35,001 nt of DNA, taken from RGIG4708 sp045633845 (GTDB lineage Bacteria; Bacillota; Clostridia; UMGS1810). Below the pieces are notes generated by a model. The model worked only from the letters and a program-made list of their open reading frames with translations. It was not told where the DNA came from and searched no databases. The stretch is from the NCBI GenBank assembly GCA_045633845.1, contig JAZQZC010000026.1, positions 1 to 35,001 of the forward strand, given 5' to 3'. Positions 8,470 through 16,455 of this stretch are shown here, piece by piece (positions within the stretch are counted from its first letter, which is position 1; each line of letters starts with the position of its first letter). Made by a program: the position numbers and the translations under genes.

Positions 8470-9681
8470 ATGTCAAAAGAAAAAGTTGTATTAGCTTATT
8501 CGGGCGGACTTGATACGTCAATTATCATTCCGTGGCTTAAAGAAAACTACGACTATGAGGTTATTGCAGTTTGCGGTGACGTTGGTCAGGGTAAAGAGAC
8601 CGATGGTCTTGAAGAAAGAGCACTCAAAGCAGGCGCATCAAAGCTTTATATTGAAGACCTCAGAGAAGAATATGTTGCAGATTACATATTCCCTACTCTT
8701 AAGGCAGGCGCAGTGTACGAAGGCAAATACCTTTTGGGCACAAGCCACGCACGCCCTATAATTGCAAAAAGACTTGTAGAAATTGCTAAAAAAGAGGGAG
8801 CTACCGCAATATGCCACGGCGCCACAGGCAAAGGTAACGACCAGGTAAGATTTGAGCTTACAATCAAGGCTCTCGCACCTGAAATGAAGATTATTGCTCC
8901 ATGGAGAATATGGGATATTAAATCACGTGAGGACGCTGTTGACTATGCACAGGCTCACAATATAGAAATCCCTGTTACAAAAAAGGATTTGTATTCACGT
9001 GACCGCAACATCTGGCACATCAGCCACGAGGGTATGGACCTTGAGGACCCTAATAACGAGCCTCAGCTCGATTCACTCCTTAAGCTCAGCGTATCGCCCG
9101 AAAAGGCACCCGATACCCCTACATATGTTACAATCGGCTTTGAAGCAGGCGTGCCTGTAAGCCTTGACGGACAAAAAATGTCACCTCTTGCACTGGTTGA
9201 AAAGCTCAACGCTCTCGGCGGTGCAAACGGCATCGGTATTGCAGACATCTGCGAGGACCGTCTTGTTGGTATGAAGTCACGCGGCGTGTACGAAACACCC
9301 GGCGGTACAATACTCTATGCAGCAATTCAGGAGCTCGAATATCTCTGCCTTGACCGCGACACACAGGCATTTAAGCGTCAGGCTGCAATACGTTTTTCTG
9401 AGCTTGTATATGACGGCAAATGGTTTACACCGCTTCGCGAGTCACTCTCTGCAATGGTAGACGAAATGACAAAGACCTGCACAGGTGAAGTAAAACTTAA
9501 ACTCTACAAAGGTGTGGCATCTCCTGCAGGTGCAAAATCACCATACTCACTCTACAACGAGGACATTGCAAGCTTTGGCGACAGCAAAGAGCTTTATTCG
9601 CATCAAGATGCCGAGGGCTTTATCAACCTTTATGGCTTGCCGCTCAAGGTCAGAGCTATGATGATAGAAAAAAATAAATAA
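8470..9681 (+). CDS. argG: Argininosuccinate synthase
   Basis: 403 aa. ATP-dependent condensation of citrulline and aspartate to argininosuccinate, the penultimate step of arginine synthesis. P-loop-type nucleotide site YSGGLDTS at 10-17; further family segments include GATGKGNDQVRFE, the aspartate/citrulline region IAPWRIWD, and SRDRNIWHISHEG. A longer frame opens at 8401, but the ATG at 8470 has GGAGG (8456-8460) nine bases upstream and gives the family's normal MSKEKVVLAYSGG start. Followed by a terminator, then argH with its own promoter. Confidence 0.97.
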   Translation: MSKEKVVLAYSGGLDTSIIIPWLKENYDYEVIAVCGDVGQGKETDGLEERALKAGASKLYIEDLREEYVADYIFPTLKAGAVYEGKYLLGTSHARPIIAKRLVEIAKKEGATAICHGATGKGNDQVRFELTIKALAPEMKIIAPWRIWDIKSREDAVDYAQAHNIEIPVTKKDLYSRDRNIWHISHEGMDLEDPNNEPQLDSLLKLSVSPEKAPDTPTYVTIGFEAGVPVSLDGQKMSPLALVEKLNALGGANGIGIADICEDRLVGMKSRGVYETPGGTILYAAIQELEYLCLDRDTQAFKRQAAIRFSELVYDGKWFTPLRESLSAMVDEMTKTCTGEVKLKLYKGVASPAGAKSPYSLYNEDIASFGDSKELYSHQDAEGFINLYGLPLKVRAMMIEKNK

Positions 9682-9757
9682 TGCGGCGCTTGCCGCGTCC
9701 GTCGTGCACCGAATAAGTTTTTTATATCGTGCGCCAACATCATTTATATGTACGAAG

Positions 9758-9784
9758 AGGCACCTGCTTGCAGGTGCCTTTTTT
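9758..9784 (+). terminator. Intrinsic terminator between argG and argH
   Basis: A 9-bp stem AGGCACCTG / CAGGTGCCT with a CTTG loop, directly followed by a T run. A TGTAC/GTACA pair flanks it. It should end most argG transcripts and make argH depend on its own promoter. Confidence 0.88.
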
Positions 9785-9800
9785 GTACAAAAAATATGTA

Positions 9801-9829
9801 TTGATTTCTGATATCATATATGTTATAAT
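9801..9829 (+). promoter_or_regulatory. argH promoter
   Basis: TTGATT (9801-9806), 17-bp spacer, TATAAT (9824-9829): the same hexamers and spacing as the argG promoter. I see no convincing ArgR-like box next to it. Confidence 0.72.
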
Positions 9830-9859
9830 GATATTAACAACAGGAAAGGAATGATTTTT

Positions 9860-11236
9860 ATGAAGTTATGGGGAGGTCGCTTTGAAAAAAGCACCGACAA
9901 CGAAGTAAACGATTTTAATTCATCAATACGCTTTGACGCAAGGATGTACCGTCAGGATATTAAGGGCAGCATTGCTCATGCTACAATGCTTGGCAAACAA
10001 GGCATCATCCCTGAAGCTGACAGCAAGCTTATTGTTAAAACCCTTGGCGAAATACTTGAGGATATCGAAAGCGGCAAGGTAGAGTTTACCGAGGATGCCG
10101 AAGATATACATATGAATATTGAAACAATTCTGATATCACGCATAGGCGATGTGGGCAAAAGGCTACACACAGGCAGAAGCCGCAACGACCAGGTTGCACT
10201 TGATATCAGAATGTACATAAAAGACGAAATTGAAGTGCTTAAACAAATGCTGCTTCACTTGGAGCACACGCTTATAAGGCTTGCACAGGACAACCTTGAC
10301 ACAATTATGCCTGGCTACACTCATCTGCAAAAGGCTCAGCCCATAACACTTGCTCATCACACAATGGCGTATTTTGAAATGTTTAAGCGTGATATAGCAA
10401 GGCTTGAGGATTGCTGCAAGCGCACAAACGTAATGCCTCTCGGCAGCGGCGCTCTCGCAGGCACCACATACCCTCTCGACCGCGAGTTTGTAGCCCAATT
10501 GCTTGGCTTTGACGGCGTAACACTCAACTCACTTGACGGCGTGTCAGACAGAGATTTTGTAATAGAGCTTGCAAGTGCATTATCTATTTGCATTATGCAT
10601 CTGAGCCGTTACAGCGAAGAATTAATCCTCTGGAACACAAACGAATTCCAGTTTATTGAGATGGACGACTCCTGCTCCACCGGCAGCTCCATTATGCCTC
10701 AGAAGAAAAACCCCGACGTTGCAGAGCTGATACGCGGCAAAACAGGCAGAGTGTACGGACACCTTATGTCTATACTCACAGTTATGAAGGGCATCCCCCT
10801 TGCATACAACAAGGATATGCAGGAGGACAAAGAGGGCATTTTTGATGCAATAGATACCTTAAAGCTTTGCATACCTGTGTTTGACAAAATGATAAGCACA
10901 ATGAAAATAAACAAAGCTGCAATGAGAAAAGGTGCATCGGGTGGCTTTACCAATGCAACCGACGCGGCAGACTACCTTGTTAAAAAAGGTATGCCCTTCC
11001 GCGAGGCTCACAGTGTGATTGGCAAAATGGTGCTTTATGCAATAAACAACAACAAATCACTTGAAGAGTTTACAATGGACGAATTCAAAGCCTGCTCGCA
11101 AATTATCGAGGATGATATATATGATGCAATATCTCTTGAAACCTGCGTCGGGGAGCGCAAAACAATCGGCGCGCCAAGTAAAGACGCAGTTGAATTTTGT
11201 ATAAACAAAGGCAAAGAATTTTTGAGTAATTATTGA
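9860..11236 (+). CDS. argH: Argininosuccinate lyase
   Basis: 458 aa. Splits argininosuccinate into arginine and fumarate, the last step of arginine synthesis; homotetramer of the fumarase/aspartase superfamily. Signature GSSIMPQKKNP at 276-286 with the catalytic Ser277, the HTGRSRNDQ segment at 103-111, and GYTHLQKAQP with His155. An in-frame ATG at 9851 lies only one base after AGGAAAGGA. The ATG at 9860, about ten bases from that site, gives the family start MKLWGGRF and was chosen. A small DNA-binding-type protein follows after 16 bp. Confidence 0.97.
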   Translation: MKLWGGRFEKSTDNEVNDFNSSIRFDARMYRQDIKGSIAHATMLGKQGIIPEADSKLIVKTLGEILEDIESGKVEFTEDAEDIHMNIETILISRIGDVGKRLHTGRSRNDQVALDIRMYIKDEIEVLKQMLLHLEHTLIRLAQDNLDTIMPGYTHLQKAQPITLAHHTMAYFEMFKRDIARLEDCCKRTNVMPLGSGALAGTTYPLDREFVAQLLGFDGVTLNSLDGVSDRDFVIELASALSICIMHLSRYSEELILWNTNEFQFIEMDDSCSTGSSIMPQKKNPDVAELIRGKTGRVYGHLMSILTVMKGIPLAYNKDMQEDKEGIFDAIDTLKLCIPVFDKMISTMKINKAAMRKGASGGFTNATDAADYLVKKGMPFREAHSVIGKMVLYAINNNKSLEEFTMDEFKACSQIIEDDIYDAISLETCVGERKTIGAPSKDAVEFCINKGKEFLSNY

Positions 11237-11252
11237 TTAACGAGGTGCGATT

Positions 11253-11600
11253 ATGGCTATTAAAACTTATCAGGATTCCAAAGACAAGTATTTAAAAGAA
11301 AAGGTAGACACCTTTGTGCTCCGCGTTCCAAAGGGCAAAAAGGACGAAATTATGGAATATGCGGCATCAAAGGGTATGTCACTCAACGGATACATAACAT
11401 CACTTGTATTTGCAGATATGGGCAGCGAGGTGCGGGTTAAGACAGTACAAAAGCCAAAGGCAGCCAAGGCAAAAACAGATAAGCCAAAATTGGACAAGCC
11501 TAAGGCTTCGCAGCCAAAGGCAGAAAAGACTGTACAAAAACAGGAAGCTCCAAAACAAGAAGCACCAAAGAGAAGAAATATGCCATCGTTCCTATTATAA
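11253..11600 (+). CDS. Ribbon-helix-helix (Arc/CopG-type) protein with Lys/Pro-rich tail
   Basis: 115 aa. Residues about 17-52 fit a ribbon-helix-helix fold: a beta strand (DTFVLRVPKG), helix A (KKDEIMEYAASKG), the turn residues MSLNGY, and helix B (ITSLVFADM). Such domains dimerise and place the strand in the DNA major groove. The rest is a low-complexity tail of Lys/Ala/Pro/Gln with repeated KPK, KAEK and QEAPK units, probably disordered and positively charged. A GAGGTG site precedes the ATG and the gene starts 16 bp after argH, so the two are probably co-transcribed. There is no toxin partner; rnpB follows. Possible roles are a transcription regulator or a chromosome-associated protein. 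The tail argues against an ordinary antitoxin. Confidence 0.75.
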   Translation: MAIKTYQDSKDKYLKEKVDTFVLRVPKGKKDEIMEYAASKGMSLNGYITSLVFADMGSEVRVKTVQKPKAAKAKTDKPKLDKPKASQPKAEKTVQKQEAPKQEAPKRRNMPSFLL

Positions 11601-11611
11601 TATTTTTGGGA

Positions 11612-11640
11612 TTGACACATTATAAAATCAATGATAAAAT
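11612..11640 (+). promoter_or_regulatory. rnpB promoter
   Basis: TTGACA (11612-11617), 17-bp spacer, TAAAAT (11635-11640). It begins 12 bp after the ribbon-helix-helix gene and would start transcription near 11647, just before the RNA's first helix. Confidence 0.8.
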
Positions 11641-11654
11641 AATATAGTTGTTTT

Positions 11655-11982
11655 GAGCAGTTCAGACAATCGCGGACGGCATTTAGCCGTATGAGGAAAG
11701 TCCGAGCATCACAGGGCAGGGTGCCGGGTAACCCCCGGTGGAGGCGACTCTAAGGAAAGTGCAACAGAAAATTACCGCCAACTTATGTTGGTAAGGGTGA
11801 AAAGGCGAGGTAAGAGCTCACCGGTACCCGGGAGATCGGGTAGCCGTGTAAACCCCACCTGATGCAACTCTGACAGGGAGTTAAGTTGGCCCGACATTCC
11901 CGAAAAGAGGCTGGAGGTATGCAGTAATGCACACCGTAGATAGATGATTGTTTAATACAGAACTCGGCTTACAGAACTGCTC
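11655..11982 (+). ncRNA. rnpB: RNase P RNA (bacterial class A)
   Basis: Catalytic RNA of RNase P, which matures tRNA 5' ends. The P1 helix closes the molecule: GAGCAGTTC (11655-11663) pairs with GAACTGCTC (11974-11982). The universally conserved 5' core GAGGAAAGTCCGAGCATC lies at 11692-11709, a CACAGGGCAG segment follows, and the 3' core ACAGAACTCGGCTTAC precedes P1. About 328 nt, compact for class A. It has its own promoter and runs convergently to the glycosyltransferase end of the recA-containing unit. The exact 5' and 3' ends may differ by several bases from the P1 limits used here. Confidence 0.95.
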
Positions 11983-11989
11983 TTCACAA

Positions 11990-12010
11990 ATAAAAATCGG
12001 GCTGCGCCCG
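11990..12010 (-). terminator. Possible minus-strand terminator
   Basis: CGGGC (11998-12002) pairs with GCCCG (12006-12010). Read on the minus strand the hairpin is followed by ATTTTTATTT. It could stop transcripts coming from the glycosyltransferase gene before they run antisense into rnpB. The stem is only 5 bp. Confidence 0.4.
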
Positions 12011-12083
12011 CAGGCAATTCGCGCATTTGACAGCAAAATCATATCACACGCTAACAAATTAAATTGCGAATTCCTATAAATCA

Positions 12084-12164
12084 AAATGCCATTACACAGT
12101 GCATCAGCAACTTGCCGTATAAAAAATACTGTCTGAGTTGCTGCTGCACTGTGTAATGGCATTT
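12084..12164. repeat. Long hairpin between rnpB and the glycosyltransferase gene
   Basis: Arms of 29 bp with a single mismatch (12084-12112 and 12136-12164) enclose a 23-base AT-rich centre. On the plus strand a T6 run follows 6 bases later. It may be a bidirectional transcription barrier between convergent units or a small palindromic element. A further pair, GGCAATTCGC near 12013 and GCGAATTCC near 12066, lies just to its left. Confidence 0.7.
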
Positions 12165-12218
12165 GCAATTTTTTGCTCCGTCATATTTTCGGGAGCAAAG
12201 TTTCCCAATGCTTATCAC

Positions 12219-13049
12219 TTACATTCCGTCAATCTGCAAGCTATTGGACTTTATTTTATCCTGATAATCGTCTATTCCATCCTCGATATTTTTGTAAATA
12301 TCCCTAAAAGGAATACCTGTGATTTTGGAATACTTTTTGGCATAATATATGCTCATTATAGGTGCTGCTTTGCCAAAAATGCATTTGTAAATTGCGCCTT
12401 TGGTAAAAAAGAATTTGTCGTTGTAGCCCTCAAACCACTTGAGCTCCTTGGTGCTTGTACCTATGTTAAAATCGCTGGAATACACCTTGAGTCCGCGTTT
12501 AAAGCAATCTGCCAGAAAAACAGTGTCCTCGCCAAAGCCATAGGCACTGCCCGGTCCAAACATACACGAAAAGCGTACCTTTTTGCGTTTGAGCTTTTTA
12601 CGTCTTGCGGCTATTACATATGCAGGGAATTTAAGGCTGTTTGCAAAAAACTTCCGTCTGTTTTTGTGGGAATATTCCATCACAACCTCACCGCTTGAGT
12701 CTGTTTCGGTGCAACCAAAAATAATAACATCTGCCTTTGGATTTTGTTTAAATGCATCCATTACACCCTCTACCATATTGTCCGCATACACCATATCGTC
12801 ATCGGCAAAGAGCACAATATCCGCCGTTGCGTTGTCAAGGGCAAGATTTCTGTTTGCCCCTATGCCCACAAGAGTGCTGTTGATAACAACCACATTGTGA
12901 TTTTGTATTTCAAAATTGCCACCCGATGCGTTGTTTGTCTGATTTGCCATAACACAATCGGCGTTTATGTTCATACTCCTTACAAGAGAAAAATCTGTCT
13001 GATTCATTGCAGCAATAAGTACCTGCATGCTTAATTCCTTACAACTCAT
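12219..13049 (-). CDS. Family 2-type glycosyltransferase
   Basis: 276 aa, cytoplasmic, GT-A fold. The nucleotide-sugar/metal motif DDD lies at 83-85 (LFADDDM), preceded by the GIGANRNLALDNATADI segment typical of these enzymes; a GED at 173-175 (GFGEDTVFL) is in the position of the catalytic acid. Positively charged stretch RRKKLKRKKVRF at 149-160. No membrane segment. Donor and acceptor cannot be told from sequence. AAAGGAG sits 7 bases before the ATG at 13049; an internal Met8 is a weaker alternative. Last gene of the eight-gene minus-strand unit, 18 bp after the ComEC-like hydrolase. Confidence 0.8.
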   Translation of the reverse strand: MSCKELSMQVLIAAMNQTDFSLVRSMNINADCVMANQTNNASGGNFEIQNHNVVVINSTLVGIGANRNLALDNATADIVLFADDDMVYADNMVEGVMDAFKQNPKADVIIFGCTETDSSGEVVMEYSHKNRRKFFANSLKFPAYVIAARRKKLKRKKVRFSCMFGPGSAYGFGEDTVFLADCFKRGLKVYSSDFNIGTSTKELKWFEGYNDKFFFTKGAIYKCIFGKAAPIMSIYYAKKYSKITGIPFRDIYKNIEDGIDDYQDKIKSNSLQIDGM

Positions 13050-13067
13050 AACAGTCTCCTTTCGGTT

Positions 13068-13943
13068 TTAGTATAATAAATCTTTTCCATCAGTTCCGAT
13101 TACAACAGTGCCATCTCTGTCTGTGCGCAAAATTTGGGCACCGCAATTTGTAAGCCTCTGCACAACCTCACTGTGAGGATGTCCGTAATCGTTGTCCTCC
13201 CCAAGTGAAATCACCGCAATATCAGGGCTTACGCGCCTCAAAAAGCTGCTGCTTGTTGAGGTTGACGAGCCATGATGACCAACCTTTAACACATTTGCAC
13301 TTACGTCGGCGGTAATCAAATTTTCGGCATAGGTTTGCGCATCACCTGTAAACAGATACGATATGTCACCATAGGTAAGCTTTACAACAGCGCTATAGTT
13401 GTTAAGCTCGTCGCCGTAGCTTGTTACAGGTGACAAAATATCAATTTCAAGGCTGCCCTCACTGCATATTGTAACACCTGCCTCGGCTATTTGTGTGTCA
13501 ACATCTTTTTTCAACAGGCTGTCCAGCATATCCTCATATGCTTTGGTGGTGTGAGAGCAATCGGGCATATAAAAGGTTCCAATGTCAAATTCATTAATAA
13601 CATCATCCATCCCGCCGATGTGGTCGGAGTGCGGATGTGTTGCAACAACATAATCAAGATAATCCTCGCCGGTAGAGGTGATATAATTAATCACATCATC
13701 ACCACAGTGATTTTCACCTGCATCTATAAGCATAGCTTTGCCCTGCGGCAGCTCAACAAATATGCTGTCGCCCTGACCTACATCTATATAGTGTACAACC
13801 ACATTGCAGTTTTGGTATTCATCAAGGTCTGATTTTTGCGTTATCTGCTCATAATCAGTGTTATAAAGCAGAACAAGTAAAACAAATACAACCGCAAAAA
13901 ACGACAATTTTGACTGCACTGATTTTTTTGCCTTGAAAGCCAT
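13068..13943 (-). CDS. Membrane-anchored ComEC-like metallo-beta-lactamase-fold hydrolase
   Basis: 291 aa. One N-terminal membrane segment (about 12-27), then a metallo-beta-lactamase fold of the kind found at the C-terminus of the DNA-uptake channel protein ComEC: HYIDVGQGDSIFVELP (51-66), LIDAG, metal-binding HPHSDH (103-108), YLFTGDA, LKVGHHGSST and GHPHSEV near the end. The ComEC membrane channel and OB domain are absent, so this is a stand-alone enzyme. The fold suggests extracytoplasmic phosphodiesterase or nuclease activity, but the substrate is unknown. It starts 1 bp after pgsA and is therefore probably translationally coupled. Confidence 0.85.
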   Translation of the reverse strand: MAFKAKKSVQSKLSFFAVVFVLLVLLYNTDYEQITQKSDLDEYQNCNVVVHYIDVGQGDSIFVELPQGKAMLIDAGENHCGDDVINYITSTGEDYLDYVVATHPHSDHIGGMDDVINEFDIGTFYMPDCSHTTKAYEDMLDSLLKKDVDTQIAEAGVTICSEGSLEIDILSPVTSYGDELNNYSAVVKLTYGDISYLFTGDAQTYAENLITADVSANVLKVGHHGSSTSTSSSFLRRVSPDIAVISLGEDNDYGHPHSEVVQRLTNCGAQILRTDRDGTVVIGTDGKDLLY

Positions 13944-13944
13944 A

Positions 13945-14490
13945 TTATTTAGACTCCGAAATCAAATTCCAGTTTTTTGCAAGGTACTCGTAGCCCGAAT
14001 ATATTGTAAAAATTGTAGATATGAGCATTGCATACCACGCTACTGAAAAGCCGCCAAAAACAAATGGCTCCTTGTAAAACAAAAATGCACATATTGATGC
14101 CGCAATCTGAATACAGGTTTTGATTTTGCCTGTCATAATTGCCGCAAGTATTACACCTTTGGATGCCGCCACCGAGCGCAGACCTGTTACAATAAATTCG
14201 CGGGCAATAATTATTACTGCCATCCATGCGGGCATTCTGCCAAGCTCTACAAAGCATATAAGAGCGGTTGCAATAAGCAGCTTGTCGGCAAGAGGGTCTA
14301 AAAATTTGCCAAAATCGGTAATCTGATTGTATTTGCGGGCAATGTGGCCGTCTATTCCGTCAGTAAGAGATGCTATTGCAAATATAGCCATTGCAATAAT
14401 ATCGCCATAAGGAACATTGCACATAAGCACAATCATAAATATTGGTATAAGCAACATTCTCGAAAGAGTTACTTTGTTAGCAGTAGTCAT
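13945..14490 (-). CDS. pgsA: CDP-diacylglycerol-glycerol-3-phosphate 3-phosphatidyltransferase
   Basis: 181 aa integral membrane enzyme that makes phosphatidylglycerol phosphate, the first committed step to phosphatidylglycerol. The CDP-alcohol phosphotransferase signature is complete: DG at 44-45, AR, then G, D and D in correct spacing (DGIDGHIARKYNQ then TDFGKFLDPLADK). Several hydrophobic helices. It starts 27 bp after rimO. rimO, pgsA and recA are neighbours in many Firmicutes; here recA and recX lie upstream rather than downstream. Confidence 0.93.
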   Translation of the reverse strand: MTTANKVTLSRMLLIPIFMIVLMCNVPYGDIIAMAIFAIASLTDGIDGHIARKYNQITDFGKFLDPLADKLLIATALICFVELGRMPAWMAVIIIAREFIVTGLRSVAASKGVILAAIMTGKIKTCIQIAASICAFLFYKEPFVFGGFSVAWYAMLISTIFTIYSGYEYLAKNWNLISESK

Positions 14491-14517
14491 AATTTTGTCC
14501 TCCTTGTGTTTTAAGTT

Positions 14518-15840
14518 TTATATTACCTTTGTAATAATGTCATATTCGTCGGCACCTATTACGGTTGCACATACAATGTCGCCTGCTTCAAGCTCACGGT
14601 CGCTGTAAATATATGCAACTCCGTCTACCTCAGGGGTATCGGTGCTTGACCTGCCTACATAGCAAAATTCAGTTTCATCGTACCCTTCGGCAATTACGGC
14701 AACTGTTTTGCCTATTTTTGCCTCGTTGATTTGGGCTGATATTTCCTTTTGCTGCGACATAATTGCATCAAGACGCTTTTGCGCTACATCCGAGTCAATC
14801 TGATTTGAGTAATTATATGCAGGCGTGCCCTCCTCACGTGAGTATGCAAACACTCCTACCTTGTCGAGGCAGTATTTTTTGGTAAATTCCAAAAGAATTT
14901 CAAAATCCTCATCCGTTTCACCGGGGAAGCCCACAATAAGAGATGTGCGTATTACCACGTCATCAATTTTGCTGCGAAGCTTATCCACAAGCTGCTCAAT
15001 TTCTGCCTTGCGGCTTTTGCGTCCCATTTTTTTGAGCACACTGTCGCTGACGTGCTGAAGAGGCATATCAATATATTTTACAACCTTTGGGTTGGCTGCA
15101 ATTTCGTCAATCAAATCATCTGTGATATTTTCGGGGTAGCAATACTGCAGCCTTATCCACTCAATACCATCAATTTTGCCAAGCTGTTTAAGTAGTGAGG
15201 GCAGCTTGTATTCGCCTTTGTCTTTGCCGTAGTATGCAGTGTCCTGAGCAACAAGTATAACTTCTTTTACACCATCTGATGCAAGGCTTTTTGCCTCAGC
15301 AATTATGCTTTCTTCACTACGGCTGCGGAATTTGCCGCGCAGCTTTGGTATAATGCAGTAGGTGCAGTGGTTGTCGCAGCCGTCTGCAATTTTTAAATAA
15401 GCACTGTAGCTTGGTGTGCTGCGCACCCGTCTTAAATGTTCGGACACATCGCGGTCCGCGCTGCCTACATAAGAATTTTTGCTGCCGCTGTTGTAAAACT
15501 CTGTAATAACCTCGGCTATTTTATCATAATCAGAAGTTCCAAGGATTATGTCAACCTCAGAAAGCTCCTGCTCTATTTCACTTTTATATCGCTGAGCAAG
15601 ACATCCTGTTACCACAAGAAGCTCGCATTTGCCCTGCTTGTACTGCGCCATCTCAAGTATTGCGTTTATAGACTCCTCTTTTGCGCTGTCTATAAATGCA
15701 CAGGTGTTTACCACAAGCACCTGAGCCTCCGATGGGTCGGCAGTGATGGCAAAGCCGCTGTCTGTAAGGACACCCAGCATTGTTTCGGTATCGGTAAGGT
15801 TTTTTGCACAACCAAGCGATACAAAACCTATGTTTTTCAT
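14518..15840 (-). CDS. rimO: Ribosomal protein S12 methylthiotransferase RimO
   Basis: 440 aa radical-SAM enzyme that adds a methylthio group to an aspartate of ribosomal protein S12. N-terminal UPF0004 domain with cluster cysteines Cys11, Cys47 and Cys80; radical-SAM motif CxxxCxxC at Cys155, Cys159, Cys162 (GCDNHCTYCIIP); C-terminal TRAM domain ending in the DEYDIITKVI region. The SLGCAKN start and GKFRSR segment favour RimO over MiaB. It starts 3 bp after recX. Confidence 0.95.
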   Translation of the reverse strand: MKNIGFVSLGCAKNLTDTETMLGVLTDSGFAITADPSEAQVLVVNTCAFIDSAKEESINAILEMAQYKQGKCELLVVTGCLAQRYKSEIEQELSEVDIILGTSDYDKIAEVITEFYNSGSKNSYVGSADRDVSEHLRRVRSTPSYSAYLKIADGCDNHCTYCIIPKLRGKFRSRSEESIIAEAKSLASDGVKEVILVAQDTAYYGKDKGEYKLPSLLKQLGKIDGIEWIRLQYCYPENITDDLIDEIAANPKVVKYIDMPLQHVSDSVLKKMGRKSRKAEIEQLVDKLRSKIDDVVIRTSLIVGFPGETDEDFEILLEFTKKYCLDKVGVFAYSREEGTPAYNYSNQIDSDVAQKRLDAIMSQQKEISAQINEAKIGKTVAVIAEGYDETEFCYVGRSSTDTPEVDGVAYIYSDRELEAGDIVCATVIGADEYDIITKVI

Positions 15841-15843
15841 TGT

Positions 15844-16455
15844 TTATTCTCCATCCTGTATATGGCGTATTGCCTCATTAATTTTGTCAAAGTCAAAGCC
15901 GCGTGATGCAAGGTAGCGCACTGCTCTTTGCTTTACCTTTATGTCGCCAAAATCACAGCCTCTGTATTTTTGCTTCAAAAGCTCGGCAAGCTCGTCTGTA
16001 CCCGTACCATCAAAAGCCTCCATAATTTCGGCTACAATGTGGATAGGCACACCATGGTGAGCAAGCTCGTAGCGGATTTTTGCGGGGCCGTAGCATTTTT
16101 CCTTTGCCAACTCAACATAAAGAGCTGCATACTCTCTGTCATCTATAAGCCCCATTTCTTCAAGCTCTGCCGCCAAAAGCTCTGCTATTTGCCCGTCGTA
16201 GCCCTTAGCCTTGAGCTTTGATATTATGTCAAATTTAGTATGAGGGCTGCGTGACAGGTAGTCGAGCGCTTTGCTTTTTGCCTTTGACAAATTTGACTCC
16301 ACATTGAGCCTTTGCAGCTCGTCTTTGGTAAGCTTGTCACCGATTTTGAGCTTTATGCAATCTATTTCATCAAGGGAAAAGGCATATTTGCCGTCAACAA
16401 ATATGCTCATTCTTCCCTTATTATGAACCTGTGGAGTAATGTCGGTAATTTTCAT
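15844..16455 (-). CDS. recX: Regulatory protein RecX
   Basis: 203 aa, helical, made of three-helix repeats; relatives bind RecA filaments and limit or modulate strand exchange. Recognisable stretches are SKAKSKALDYLSRSPHT, GLIDDREYAALYVE, the KCYGPAKIRYELAHHGV repeat and the closing RAVRYLASRGFDFDKI. Its ATG overlaps the recA stop by one base (TAATG), so the regulator is translationally coupled to its target. Confidence 0.92.
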   Translation of the reverse strand: MKITDITPQVHNKGRMSIFVDGKYAFSLDEIDCIKLKIGDKLTKDELQRLNVESNLSKAKSKALDYLSRSPHTKFDIISKLKAKGYDGQIAELLAAELEEMGLIDDREYAALYVELAKEKCYGPAKIRYELAHHGVPIHIVAEIMEAFDGTGTDELAELLKQKYRGCDFGDIKVKQRAVRYLASRGFDFDKINEAIRHIQDGE

